Source: UBA3263 sp964586765
GTDB lineage: Bacteria; Bacteroidota; Bacteroidia; Bacteroidales; Muribaculaceae
Length of the DNA stretch: 64,000 bases
Assembly: GCA_964586765.1 (NCBI GenBank)
Contig: CAZPHN010000010.1
Location: 1 to 64,000, forward strand
Direction of reading: 5' to 3'
Each line of letters begins with the position of its first letter. The first letter of the stretch is position 1. Shown here one piece after another: positions 45,997 to 54,339 of the stretch. The position numbers and the translations under genes were made by a program. The notes under the pieces were generated by a model. The model was given only the letters and a program-made list of their open reading frames with translations. It was not told the origin of the DNA and searched no databases.

Positions 45997-46893
45997 TCAG
46001 TCAAAATTCTGAATGTTCTTTTCTTCAATAATTTTCATCAGATAGCGTCCATAGGGATTTTTGAGCATAGGTTTGGCAAGCTCACGCACCTTGTCGGCGG
46101 TAATCCAACCGTTAAAATATGCAATTCCCTCCAAGCAGCCTATTTTCAGTCCCTGACGCTTTTCCAGCACCTCGACATAGATTGACGCCTCCGCCAGTGA
46201 CTCATGTGTCCCCGTGTCCAGCCAAGCGAAGCCTCGGGGAAGGGTCTGCACCTTCAGTTCGCCGTCGTTAAGGAAAGCCTGATTGACTGATGTGATTTCG
46301 AGTTCGCCACGCGCCGACGGCTTTATTGACTCCGCGATGCCAACGACCTTGTTCGGGTAAAAATAAAGACCCACCACAGCATAATTTGACTTGGGATGCT
46401 CCGGTTTTTCCTCAATAGACAGACATTTGCCGTTTTCATCAAATTCGGCAACGCCGTAACGCTCAGGGTCATCTACCCAATAACCGAACACGGTAGCATT
46501 TCCGTCACGCTCGGCAGCCTCAACAGACTTGCGTAATACACGGCTAAAACCGCTGCCATGAAAAATATTGTCACCAAGCACTAAACAGACCGAATCATCG
46601 CCAATAAACTCCTTGCCGATGATGAAAGCCTGCGCAAGTCCGTCGGGCGACGGCTGCTCAGCATAAGTGAACCGGACGCCGAAGTCCGAGCCATCGCCAA
46701 GCAAACGCTTGAACCCGGGCAAGTCCGTAGGTGTAGATATGATAAGGATATCCCTGATTCCGGCATGCATCAGAGTAGAAATCGGATAAAAAACCATCGG
46801 CTTATCATAAATGGGAAGCAACTGTTTGCTTACCCCCTTGGTTATGGGGTAAAGTCTCGTTCCCGAGCCACCGGCAAGAACTATTCCTTTCAT
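45997..46893 (-). CDS. rfbA: Glucose-1-phosphate thymidylyltransferase
   Basis: The N-terminus MKGIVLAGGSGTRLYPIT and the motif KQLLPIYDKPMVFYPISTLM are typical, as are VLGDNIFHG and WLDTGTHESL. It makes dTDP-glucose, first step of the deoxysugar route. It heads the operon, with a clear promoter 20 bases upstream. Confidence 0.94.
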   Translation of the reverse strand: MKGIVLAGGSGTRLYPITKGVSKQLLPIYDKPMVFYPISTLMHAGIRDILIISTPTDLPGFKRLLGDGSDFGVRFTYAEQPSPDGLAQAFIIGKEFIGDDSVCLVLGDNIFHGSGFSRVLRKSVEAAERDGNATVFGYWVDDPERYGVAEFDENGKCLSIEEKPEHPKSNYAVVGLYFYPNKVVGIAESIKPSARGELEITSVNQAFLNDGELKVQTLPRGFAWLDTGTHESLAEASIYVEVLEKRQGLKIGCLEGIAYFNGWITADKVRELAKPMLKNPYGRYLMKIIEEKNIQNFD

Positions 46894-46915
46894 ATTCTAA
46901 ATTTTTATTTATCCG

Positions 46916-46923
46916 CAAAGTTA
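46916..46923 (-). promoter_or_regulatory. Promoter -7 element for rfbACB
   Basis: The minus strand reads TAACTTTG followed by C, before rfbA. Confidence 0.65.
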
Positions 46924-46984
46924 AATAAAAAATCCATACCATCCAACCCCAGTTAAATTCTATATGTAGAATAAATTGCTTATA

Positions 46985-47133
46985 AGAGCGTCTATTTCAT
47001 TTTTTTTGCTTAACTTTGCGCCATCCGATGGAGGAGAAATACCGTCGGAGAAGAAAAGTGTCAAGCTTTCTTTCTCAGTTACAACGAATCGCCAATTCAA
47101 CAACACGCTGAGACAGAGTGAGATAGACGCTCT
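46985..47133. repeat. Inverted repeat flanking the promoter of the giant protein
   Basis: AGAGCGTCTATTTCA begins at 46985 and its reverse complement (one mismatch, eleven central bases perfect) ends at 47133. The segment between, about 149 bases, contains the only promoter element for the downstream 1323-residue gene. Invertible promoters between inverted repeats are common in Bacteroidales surface genes, but no recombinase gene is near and the arms are short. Confidence 0.4.
47011..47018 (+). promoter_or_regulatory. Promoter -7 element for the giant repeat protein
   Basis: TAACTTTG followed by C and G lies about 352 bases before the ATG of the repeat protein. It is followed at once by a stem-loop. 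Confidence 0.65.
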
Positions 47134-47294
47134 TTCTGTATTTGTCGCATCTATAGCTGCGGCTTTGTTGCCGTATATTAGCATAGACAAATCCAGAGGG
47201 GCAGTTTATTCTACCCTCATATATCATTCAGCGTGTAGGCTTTGGCGAGCCTGTTGTATCTATGATAGAGGTGCGATGAATTCCCCTCTTTTCT
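47023..47294 (+). ncRNA. Structured leader or small RNA before the repeat protein
   Basis: Starting just after the promoter, several hairpins occur: CCGATGG / CCGTCGG at 47025-47048 with one G-T, GAGAAGAAAAG / CTTTCTTTCTC at about 47047-47076, AGGCT / AGCCT at 47237-47252 and AGAGG / CCTCT at 47267-47289 followed by TTTTCTT. The last resembles a terminator, so a separate RNA of about 270 nt could end there. No family is recognised. Overlapping open frames on both strands in this stretch have no protein-like features. Confidence 0.4.
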
Positions 47295-47369
47295 TATACC
47301 CGTATCAAATCGCCGAATTAGGGAGTCAGGAGGCAACAAACCATTTTCACATTTAATCACAACAGGATT

Positions 47370-50300
47370 ATGAAGAAATCTATTGCGATTTTGTCAATGG
47401 CACTTCTGGCGGGTAACGCCTATGCCGCTGACGTACTTGAAGCCGGCACTCAGGAGGCTCCCAAGTACTATGTAATTAAGGCTAACCGAGGCCTGCCGTT
47501 TGTGACTTTTACGCCCGACAAGAAGAATAATGACGGCGCAAAAACCACTCTCTATCGAGCCGATGAACTGAGCGAGTATGCTGTTTGGGCAGTTATTCCC
47601 GGCTCCGAAGAAGGCACGGTTAACATCTACAACTACACCACCCGTAACAGCAAGAACAAAGCTTACATGTTCTCCTTCATCGAGAAGAATGGCAATATGT
47701 TCGATGGTGTCTTAAACAGTGGTATTGCAACCACCGATAGTAAACCACAAGACGTTTATACCTTGGATAACGGTAATGGTTCATATGGTCTTGCCCTTAT
47801 GTCCAAAAATGGCTATTACAATTACGGTAGCGAAGGCTACTATGGTCTGGATGCAACCGGAGGTGATTCACAGTTTCTCGGCAACTGGTGGAGTTGTGGT
47901 GATAACGGCACCCAGTGGTGGTTCTATTCCTTTGATGATTCCAATGGAGTTGAGTCCGGACTTGAAGGCGTGAAGCATGCCATGATGAAATCAATGGTTG
48001 ATGAGTATGTTGGTTATTTCCAAAAATATAAAGAGGGAATCCCTTATGTCGAAACTTCTCTCCAAGAAGGTATCGATGCTCTCACCCAACTTGAGTATTC
48101 CGATGATTATGCTACACAGATTACCGATATTTGGACACAATATATTAGTGAAGCAAACTCTACATTGGAATCTTTTTTCAGTGGGAAAATATGCTCATTG
48201 AGGAATATGCGCCGAGCTGACAGCGGTAAAAACTCATATATCGCAGTAAATTTGGCAGATGACAACTATATGCCTGTTGTTTCAATGGCGGACTTTAATG
48301 CCCAGTTTACATTCGAACCTGCTGATGACTACGGTGGTTATAAACTGTATAATGCCAATACTGAGACATACATTGGTGCAAGTTTTACTCCTGTTGAAAC
48401 AGAAGATGATGCACTGACGGTTTATCCTGTCCTAAATTCAAACGGCGGATACTTCGGCATATCCTTCCCCTTTAATGAAAATAAGACCGGTAATGGTTTT
48501 AATGAAAACAATCAGGTAGACCCTACCGGAGGTGTACTTACGTCATGGAGTATTAACGACGGTGGCTCAATATGGTCTGTTTCAGTGGTAGACGTACAGG
48601 CCGCGCTTAATGATGCAATCAGCAGTGTGAAGAACGTTCTGGAACCATATATCCCGAATGTACCCGAAAGTATCGCTGAGATTCTGCAGGCTGCGGTCGA
48701 TAAAGCTGATGAGCTTGAATATGACGCTAATCTTGCAGCTAATGCCGAGGCACTGCGCACTAACGCTATTGCCGATGGTAATGCCCTTCTCGAAACTATC
48801 TTTAGCGGGAAAGTGCTCACATTGAAAAATTTGCGCCGAGCTGCTCTCAATCTTAATCCATATATTGCTGCAAATGTGGCAGAAAACGGATATTGGCCCG
48901 TAGCTTCAACGGCTGATCTTAATACTCAATTTACATTCAAATCTGTTGGTGACGGCGGTTATAAGCTGTATAATGCCAATACTGAGACATATATTGGCGA
49001 AAACCTCACCCCTGAATCCGATAGAGTTGACGGCATGATGGTTTATCCTGTTCTAAATTCCAACGGCGGATATTATGGTATCGCTTTCCCATTTGATGAA
49101 AACAAAACAGGTAATGGTTTAAACGAGAATACGTCTTATGGTCAACTTACCTCATGGAGTATTAACGACGGAGGTTCAATATGGTCTGTTGCAGTAGCAG
49201 ATGAACAGGAAACGTTGCAAGGAGCTATCGATATTGTACGAACCGTTTTGGAACCTTATATTCCGAATGTACCTTCTGAAATTGCCGAGATTTTCCAAAC
49301 GGCGATTAATGATGCTTCTAACCTCGAATGTGATGAAAATATTGTTGAAAATGCACGAGTGCTGCGCGATAAAGCTCTTGCAGACGCCAACGATTTCCTG
49401 AAGAATAATCTGGGCGGAAAAAGATGGGCAATAAAAAGCGCGAATTGCGGCTACGTCTACACTTATCCTGAAGTTATTGAAGGCGGATATGCTCACTTAA
49501 TGGCTTTAATCGCACAAGAAACTGAAGAGTGTATCTATGACTTCATAAAATCTACAAAAGGCGGATATATGATTTATAGCCAGTCATGTAAAGGATTTTT
49601 CGATAATTACGCATACACGAAGACAAGCTATTATGGACAATCTAATGAGTATTTTTTGGGACAGATTTCTTCTGCTTACGAAGAATACGCTATGGTAGCT
49701 CAACCAATATTGAATCACGTAGGCGATTATTATGGGATTAGCTTCCTATATGTTGATTCAGAGGGTGAGGAAAAATGTATCTATGCAACTGAAACCGGAT
49801 TGCATCCGGGAACTCTTGACGAGGAAGATACTGATGCCGGTTCTATTTTCATAATCACATACAAGGGTGCATCAGACGCTGAGCAAGATGTATTGCAGAG
49901 AGCTGTCAACATAGTTAAAGCAGCTCTGGAACCCTATATTCCGAATGTACCTTCTGAGGTTGCCGAGATTTTCCAAACGGCGATTAATGATGCATCTAAC
50001 CTCGAAATTAATGAAAACACTATAGAGAATGCAAAAGCTCTGTGCGATAAAGCGATTGCAGACGGCAACGACTTTCTGAAGAATAATCTTGGCGGAAAAA
50101 GATGGGCATTAAAAAGCGTTAATTTCGGCTACGTTAAAACCTATCCCGCAGTCATTGAAGACGATAATATTCGCTCAATGCGTCTTTTTAGCGAAGAAGA
50201 AACCGAAGAGTGTATCTATGACTTCATCAAGACGGAAGAGGACGGCTATAAGATTTATAGCACTGCGTCTAAAGGCTTTTTCTGGAAAGATTATAGTAAC

Positions 50301-51341
50301 TCCTATAATGAGTTTTTTGTGACACAAATCTCTTCTATTTACGAAGAATCCGCTATGGTAGCTCAACCTATATTGAATCAAGTAGGCGATTATTATGGAA
50401 TCAGTTTCCACTATGTTGATTCAGATGGTAAAGAAAAATGTATCTATGCAACCGAAACCGGATTGCATCCGGGAACTCTTGCCGAGGGTAACTCTAATGC
50501 CGGTTCAATTTTCGCAATCGCAGACAAGGGTGAATCAGACGCTGAGCAAGATATTAAACAAGATCTATTGCAGAGAGCTGTGAACATGGTACATGCTGCT
50601 TTAGAACCTTATATCCCGAATGTACCATCCGAGGTTGCCGATGTTTTCCAAACGGCGATTGATGACGCGTCCAACCTCGAATATAATGAAAACATTATAG
50701 CAGATGCAACAGCACTGCGCGATAATGCTATTGCAGATGGTAATGATATTCTGAAGAATAATCTTGGCGAAAAAAGATGGGCATTAAAAAGCGTAGACTA
50801 CGGCTACGTTTACACTCATCCTGAAGTTATGGAAGACGATGATCTTCGCTTAATGCAACTTTTTAGCAACCAAGAGAGCGAAGAGTGTATCTATGACTTT
50901 ATCCCGGCGGAAGATGGCGGATATAAGATTTATAGCACTACATCTAAAGGCTTTTTCTTTGAATATGACAGTAAAATCTACAATGAATATTTTGTGGGGC
51001 AGATTCCTGCCGCTTTCGAAGAAAACGCTATGGTTGTACAACCTATATTGAATCAAGCAGGCGATAATTATGGAATCAGTTTCCACTTTGTTGATTCAAA
51101 CGGTAAGGAAAAACGTATCTATGCAACTGAAACCGGATTGCATCCGGAAACCGTTGCTAAGAGAGATTTTAATACCGGTTCAATTTTCGCAATCGCAGAC
51201 AAGGGTGCGTCAACCACTGAGATTGTTGAAGTAGAGAAGGCTGAGGCTGTTAAAGGTATATACGACCTCAGTGGTCGCAAACTCTCAGCCCCAGTTCGCG
51301 GCATCAACATCATCAACGGCAAAAAAATTCTTATTAAATAA
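47370..51341 (+). CDS. Giant secreted repeat protein with C-terminal sorting-like tail
   Basis: The 1323-residue protein has a signal peptide (to AYAAD). About five units follow, each a beta-rich module with Gly/Asn/Tyr-rich strands (reminiscent of ricin-like trefoils), then a helical linker. LEPYIPNVP opens a linker near residues 424, 627, 853 and 1078, each followed by a helix like EVAEIFQTAINDASNLE. The second pair of beta modules share LGGKRWALKS. The last 28 residues (GIYDLSGRKLSAPVRGINII and onward) are the tail common on secreted Bacteroidales proteins. Binding of glycans or host polymers is a guess. Confidence 0.75.
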   Translation: MKKSIAILSMALLAGNAYAADVLEAGTQEAPKYYVIKANRGLPFVTFTPDKKNNDGAKTTLYRADELSEYAVWAVIPGSEEGTVNIYNYTTRNSKNKAYMFSFIEKNGNMFDGVLNSGIATTDSKPQDVYTLDNGNGSYGLALMSKNGYYNYGSEGYYGLDATGGDSQFLGNWWSCGDNGTQWWFYSFDDSNGVESGLEGVKHAMMKSMVDEYVGYFQKYKEGIPYVETSLQEGIDALTQLEYSDDYATQITDIWTQYISEANSTLESFFSGKICSLRNMRRADSGKNSYIAVNLADDNYMPVVSMADFNAQFTFEPADDYGGYKLYNANTETYIGASFTPVETEDDALTVYPVLNSNGGYFGISFPFNENKTGNGFNENNQVDPTGGVLTSWSINDGGSIWSVSVVDVQAALNDAISSVKNVLEPYIPNVPESIAEILQAAVDKADELEYDANLAANAEALRTNAIADGNALLETIFSGKVLTLKNLRRAALNLNPYIAANVAENGYWPVASTADLNTQFTFKSVGDGGYKLYNANTETYIGENLTPESDRVDGMMVYPVLNSNGGYYGIAFPFDENKTGNGLNENTSYGQLTSWSINDGGSIWSVAVADEQETLQGAIDIVRTVLEPYIPNVPSEIAEIFQTAINDASNLECDENIVENARVLRDKALADANDFLKNNLGGKRWAIKSANCGYVYTYPEVIEGGYAHLMALIAQETEECIYDFIKSTKGGYMIYSQSCKGFFDNYAYTKTSYYGQSNEYFLGQISSAYEEYAMVAQPILNHVGDYYGISFLYVDSEGEEKCIYATETGLHPGTLDEEDTDAGSIFIITYKGASDAEQDVLQRAVNIVKAALEPYIPNVPSEVAEIFQTAINDASNLEINENTIENAKALCDKAIADGNDFLKNNLGGKRWALKSVNFGYVKTYPAVIEDDNIRSMRLFSEEETEECIYDFIKTEEDGYKIYSTASKGFFWKDYSNSYNEFFVTQISSIYEESAMVAQPILNQVGDYYGISFHYVDSDGKEKCIYATETGLHPGTLAEGNSNAGSIFAIADKGESDAEQDIKQDLLQRAVNMVHAALEPYIPNVPSEVADVFQTAIDDASNLEYNENIIADATALRDNAIADGNDILKNNLGEKRWALKSVDYGYVYTHPEVMEDDDLRLMQLFSNQESEECIYDFIPAEDGGYKIYSTTSKGFFFEYDSKIYNEYFVGQIPAAFEENAMVVQPILNQAGDNYGISFHFVDSNGKEKRIYATETGLHPETVAKRDFNTGSIFAIADKGASTTEIVEVEKAEAVKGIYDLSGRKLSAPVRGINIINGKKILIK

Positions 51342-51400
51342 CCTCCCAATATACCTAAAATAACCTCGCAAACATCTAATCACAAAAACATACACACTCC

Positions 51401-51436
51401 AATGGCAGCGGAAAAAATGTTCCGCTGCCATTTTTT
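51401..51436 (+). terminator. Intrinsic terminator of the repeat protein gene
   Basis: AATGGCAGCGGAA pairs perfectly with TTCCGCTGCCATT over 13 bases, followed by T-rich sequence. Confidence 0.9.
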
Positions 51437-51461
51437 GCGGTCGAGGGGAGGGATTAATGCG

Positions 51462-51469
51462 TAACTTTG
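51462..51469 (+). promoter_or_regulatory. Promoter -7 element of an intergenic transcript
   Basis: TAACTTTG followed by C stands 26 bases after the terminator of the repeat protein gene and opens onto structured DNA with no gene. Confidence 0.55.
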
Positions 51470-51600
51470 CAGTCGGATTTTGAGTCCGACAGAATGAGGT
51501 AAGCAATCCCATGTCAGGAAAAGAAATCCGGTTCAGAGCGTATTTCATTCGGTCTTGCCCGGCTAGCGACCTGCGGAGAGAGAATGATTTCCGCTCATTA
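51470..51600 (+). ncRNA. Structured intergenic RNA candidate I
   Basis: After the promoter at 51462 the sequence starts with hairpin GTCGGA / TCCGAC (51472-51490). The 3' arm of it, with GAC-a-GAATGA, can instead pair with TCATTC-g-GTC at about 51547-51557. The two foldings exclude each other. No clear terminator closes it before the next promoter at 51635. No open frame is present. Confidence 0.35.
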
Positions 51601-51634
51601 TCTGTAATATCCAAATAAATTCAGTGATTTTTCG

Positions 51635-51642
51635 TACCTTTG
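51635..51642 (+). promoter_or_regulatory. Promoter -7 element of small RNA candidate II
   Basis: TACCTTTG followed by C fits the TAnnTTTG consensus and precedes a short stretch that ends in a strong terminator. Confidence 0.55.
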
Positions 51643-51646
51643 CACT

Positions 51647-51740
51647 CAAATAAGTGTAGTTATCGGTTTTAGTCCCGGTTTCAGCACTATAAAAGGGAAA
51701 AAGAAGCCGTGCATTTTGTCTGCGCGGCTTCGCTTTTTTT
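51647..51740 (+). ncRNA. Small RNA candidate II, about 95 nt
   Basis: A promoter at 51635-51642 and an intrinsic terminator at 51703-51740 bracket about 95 nt without an open frame. The terminator is GAAGCCGTGC / GCGCGGCTTC with one G-T, a nine-base loop and seven T. The 5' part contains short pairing CACT / AGTG and a GGTTTTAGTCCCGG stretch. Promoter plus terminator at this spacing is the standard signature of a stand-alone small RNA. No family recognised. Confidence 0.55.
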
Positions 51741-51746
51741 GCACCT

Positions 51747-51877
51747 CGCCTTTCCGCTGACCGGGGAAAGGCGCACTCCGTTGCGCCGTAAGATTTTTCG
51801 CAAGAGAGAAACAAATTTTGCGGTCTACGGCTGACGGCGGTTCGGAGACCGCCTTTCCTCTGCGTCGGCGTTTTTTT
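51747..51877. other. Hairpin-dense intergenic stretch before tRNA-Met
   Basis: CGCCTTTCC / GGAAAGGCG (51747-51773) is a perfect nine-pair hairpin. GCGGTCT / AGACCGC (51820-51852) competes with GGCGGT / ACCGCC (51836-51853), and GGCG followed by seven T lies at 51867-51877. No open frame looks coding. It may be a second small RNA or the 3' end of candidate II read-through. Confidence 0.4.
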
Positions 51878-51930
51878 GCGAGGTTGTTAAAAATTTTGGT
51901 CAAAAATTTGCGGGATTGAAAATGTTTGTT

Positions 51931-51938
51931 TAACTTTG
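51931..51938 (+). promoter_or_regulatory. Promoter -7 element for tRNA-Met
   Basis: TAACTTTG followed by C with a TTG about 13 bases upstream, 23 bases before the tRNA. Confidence 0.65.
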
Positions 51939-51960
51939 CACCCGTCAAACGACAAAAGAC

Positions 51961-52034
51961 GGCGGGATAGCTCAGTTGGTTAGAGCGTCGGATTCATAAC
52001 CCGGAGGTCCCGAGTTCAATTCTCGGTCCCGCTA
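51961..52034 (+). tRNA. tRNA-Met (CAT anticodon)
   Basis: The cloverleaf is complete: acceptor GGCGGGA / TCCCGCT (first pair G-T), D arm GCTC / GAGC, anticodon loop TTCATAA, and T arm CCGAG / CTCGG with TTCAATT. The anticodon stem has one A-C mismatch next to the loop. CAT could be elongator Met, or tRNA-Ile2 if the C is lysidine-modified. CCA is not encoded. It is not the initiator type, which has GGG/CCC pairs in the anticodon stem. Confidence 0.93.
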
Positions 52035-52128
52035 CAAAATTCATGATGTTTGACACTTTATGGAATCCGTTAACGGCGTGATGCTGCGACGGATTCCGCT
52101 TTTTTTCATACCTCGAAATATAACCAAA

Positions 52129-53382
52129 ATGAAATATATAATCATAGCCATAGGTGACGAACTGCTTGCCGGACAGGTCACTGACACAAATTCCGGCGCG
52201 ATTGCCCGCATGCTTGAGCCGGCGGGTTGGGAACTTCTGCGCGTGGAGGTAATTGCTGATACCGCCGACGCTTTAGAGGAAACACTGGGTCGCGCATTAG
52301 CAGATGCTCAGGTTGTATTGACAACCGGCGGATTGGGTCCCACAAAAGATGACCAGACCAAGCAGACGCTATGTCGACTTTTCGGTGCGAAACTTGTAGA
52401 GAGTCCCGAGGTTCTCGAAAACGTCAAGCGCGTAATCGAAGCACGTTCACTGAAACTCAACGAGCTGACCGCACTACAGGCTATGGTGCCTGACAACGCC
52501 CGCATTATCCAGAACGAAGTCGGAACTGCACCCCTGCTATGGTTTGAACGCCCGGAGGACAGGGTTGTGGTATGTATGCCGGGCGTTCCGTTCGAGACAC
52601 TGCAGATGATGGAGCGGCGCGTCCAACCCGCCCTACTCGAGCGTTTTCCCGCAAAGGAAACATTGGTCAGACACACCGTCGTGGCGTTCAATATATCTGA
52701 GAGCAAACTCGCCCAAGAGCTGGCACAATGGGAGTACGCCCTGCCTGAGTTTGCCCATCTGGCATACCTGCCCAAGCCGGGAGTAGTACGTCTGCGGCTT
52801 GACGGACATGGCTCAGAGGCGATTATCCCTGAAATGGAACGTCTGCGCAATGAGCTTATCCGCCTTATTCCACAGGGACACCTCATGGCGACGGAGGACA
52901 TTACACCCGAAGAACGTCTGCTTGAGCTCCTGCGCGAGCGTAACCTGACCGTCTCGACGGCTGAAAGCTGTACCGGCGGCACAATCGCCGCGAGAATATG
53001 CTCCGTTGCCGGCGCGAGCCAATCGTTCCGCGGCGGAGTTGTGGCATACAGCAACGAGCTGAAAACAGCAGCCTTAGGAGTCAATGCCGCCGATATCGCG
53101 TTAAATGGCGCAGTTTCCAAAGAGGTTGTCGAACAGATGGCACTTGGCGCAATCAGGCTTACCGGCAGCGATTTTGCCGTGGCTACATCGGGCATAGCCG
53201 GTCCCGGAGGAGGCACGGATGAAAAACCCGTCGGAACAGTATGGATGGCATTAGCTTCGCCCCGAGGGGTCCGCTCTGAGTGTCATCATTTTCCCGGAAC
53301 ACGCGACAGAGTAATTGACCGTACCGCAACAGCCGCAATTCTTGACATAATCAAGGAACTTTTAGGCTATACGGAGTGTTAA
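52129..53382 (+). CDS. cinA: CinA-family protein (MoCF domain plus nicotinamide-nucleotide amidase)
   Basis: I start at MKYIIIAIGDELLAGQ (52129), because the 23 residues before it follow the tRNA directly and look unlike the family. The N-terminal MoCF-like half (LTTGGLGPTKDDQTKQTLC) and the C-terminal CinA half (TVSTAESCTGGTIAARI, ATSGIAGPGG) are both present in 417 residues. The C-terminal half removes the amide from nicotinamide mononucleotide, recycling the pyridine by-product of DNA ligase. It stands alone. Confidence 0.92.
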   Translation: MKYIIIAIGDELLAGQVTDTNSGAIARMLEPAGWELLRVEVIADTADALEETLGRALADAQVVLTTGGLGPTKDDQTKQTLCRLFGAKLVESPEVLENVKRVIEARSLKLNELTALQAMVPDNARIIQNEVGTAPLLWFERPEDRVVVCMPGVPFETLQMMERRVQPALLERFPAKETLVRHTVVAFNISESKLAQELAQWEYALPEFAHLAYLPKPGVVRLRLDGHGSEAIIPEMERLRNELIRLIPQGHLMATEDITPEERLLELLRERNLTVSTAESCTGGTIAARICSVAGASQSFRGGVVAYSNELKTAALGVNAADIALNGAVSKEVVEQMALGAIRLTGSDFAVATSGIAGPGGGTDEKPVGTVWMALASPRGVRSECHHFPGTRDRVIDRTATAAILDIIKELLGYTEC

Positions 53383-53418
53383 AAATATAGAAAATTTCAT
53401 CTCAACCTAAATTATGCC

Positions 53419-54108
53419 ATGAAAAAGACTGATTCGCCAATCTATCAGACAATACTTGACCTCCCTCTTATAAAAGGAGTAAGTGCCTCACGCCTGACCG
53501 AAATAGCAGGACGTTACAAACTTAATTTTGTCAAGTATGCTCCCGGTGACATACTGATTACGGAAGGCGAACAGTGTGAAAGCATAAAATTCATATTGTC
53601 AGGAAGTGTACTAACCAGAATTACGGCTCCCGACGGAGCAATATGCGTTGAGCAGACCCTGACCGCACCTCAGGTCATAGCCCCCGATTATCTCTTCGGG
53701 CGCATAACGGAATATCCCGGCAATGCTGAGGCTATGACTGCCGTTGGCATTATGGAAATATCGAAAGAAGAATATCGGAAGATGCTTGCCTCTGACTCCA
53801 TCTTCCTTTTCAATTACCTCAATGCGGTATGCGCCCGCTCCCAGCGCGGAGCTCGCGGACTCATCGCTCTTGCATCCGCCGGCGCAATCGAGCGCATTGC
53901 ATACTGGGTGATATGTCTCACTCAGGTAGGGTCGACCGATATCCGCATCAGCTCCGCCACGACCGACCTCCATAGCATCATAGGTATACCACTACCCTCT
54001 TGGCGCACAGCCATGAAGCGGCTGACCGAGTCAGGCATCATAACCGAGGACTCTCCGCGCTGCTTCACAGTCAACTCGCGTACCGCCCTCGTAAACATTG
54101 TATCATAA
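53419..54108 (+). CDS. Crp/Fnr-family transcription regulator
   Basis: The 229 residues have a cyclic-nucleotide-binding-like beta roll (YAPGDILITEGEQCESIKFI, LSGSV), a long C helix, and a C-terminal winged helix with DLHSIIGIPLPSWRTAMKRL. Cysteines for an iron-sulfur cluster are not arranged as in Fnr, and the cAMP-contact residues do not match Crp. Related Bacteroidetes regulators control stress or carbon use. Targets unknown. Confidence 0.85.
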   Translation: MKKTDSPIYQTILDLPLIKGVSASRLTEIAGRYKLNFVKYAPGDILITEGEQCESIKFILSGSVLTRITAPDGAICVEQTLTAPQVIAPDYLFGRITEYPGNAEAMTAVGIMEISKEEYRKMLASDSIFLFNYLNAVCARSQRGARGLIALASAGAIERIAYWVICLTQVGSTDIRISSATTDLHSIIGIPLPSWRTAMKRLTESGIITEDSPRCFTVNSRTALVNIVS

Positions 54109-54113
54109 AAAAA

Positions 54114-54140
54114 GACCGTCCGGATGGTGGATGGACGGTC
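54114..54140. terminator. Hairpin after the regulator gene
   Basis: GACCGTCC pairs with GGACGGTC across an 11-base loop. A-runs lie on both sides, giving a T-run on the minus strand only, so termination on the plus strand is uncertain. Confidence 0.45.
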
Positions 54141-54327
54141 AAAACACTTGAATTTTGGTTACGATGTCATTTATGTTATGTAGACTCGTGTTACCAATAA
54201 AACAATCCCTCCTCCCATAAAGTTCCCGCCCAAAAGTTAATTTGTGTAAAATCCTCATTTTTGAGCTTTTTTTCGGCTTAGATTTGATTTCACCCATCTT
54301 TCACTTTGATTTCATCTCAATTTTATG

Positions 54328-54335
54328 TAACTTTG
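54328..54335 (+). promoter_or_regulatory. Promoter -7 element of a large structured RNA
   Basis: TAACTTTG followed by C stands right before the first hairpin of the RNA described at 54340. Confidence 0.65.
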
Positions 54336-54339
54336 CACC

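Noticed and set aside
46976..47356. Open frames on both strands before the repeat protein
   Set aside because: The plus frame spans the promoter and hairpins, has no protein-like hydrophobic pattern, and the minus frame overlaps it. Both fit a leader region better.
47370..51341. CRISPR array
   Set aside because: The repeats are long, in frame, diverged and coding; no short repeat-spacer pattern exists here or elsewhere in the window.
51563..51948. Two minus-strand open frames over the small RNA cluster
   Set aside because: They are Arg/Lys-rich and cross terminators and promoters of the plus strand.
52308..53216. A 302-residue minus-strand open frame opposite cinA
   Set aside because: It is Ser/Arg/Pro-rich with no domain, and cinA on the plus strand has full family motifs in the same place.
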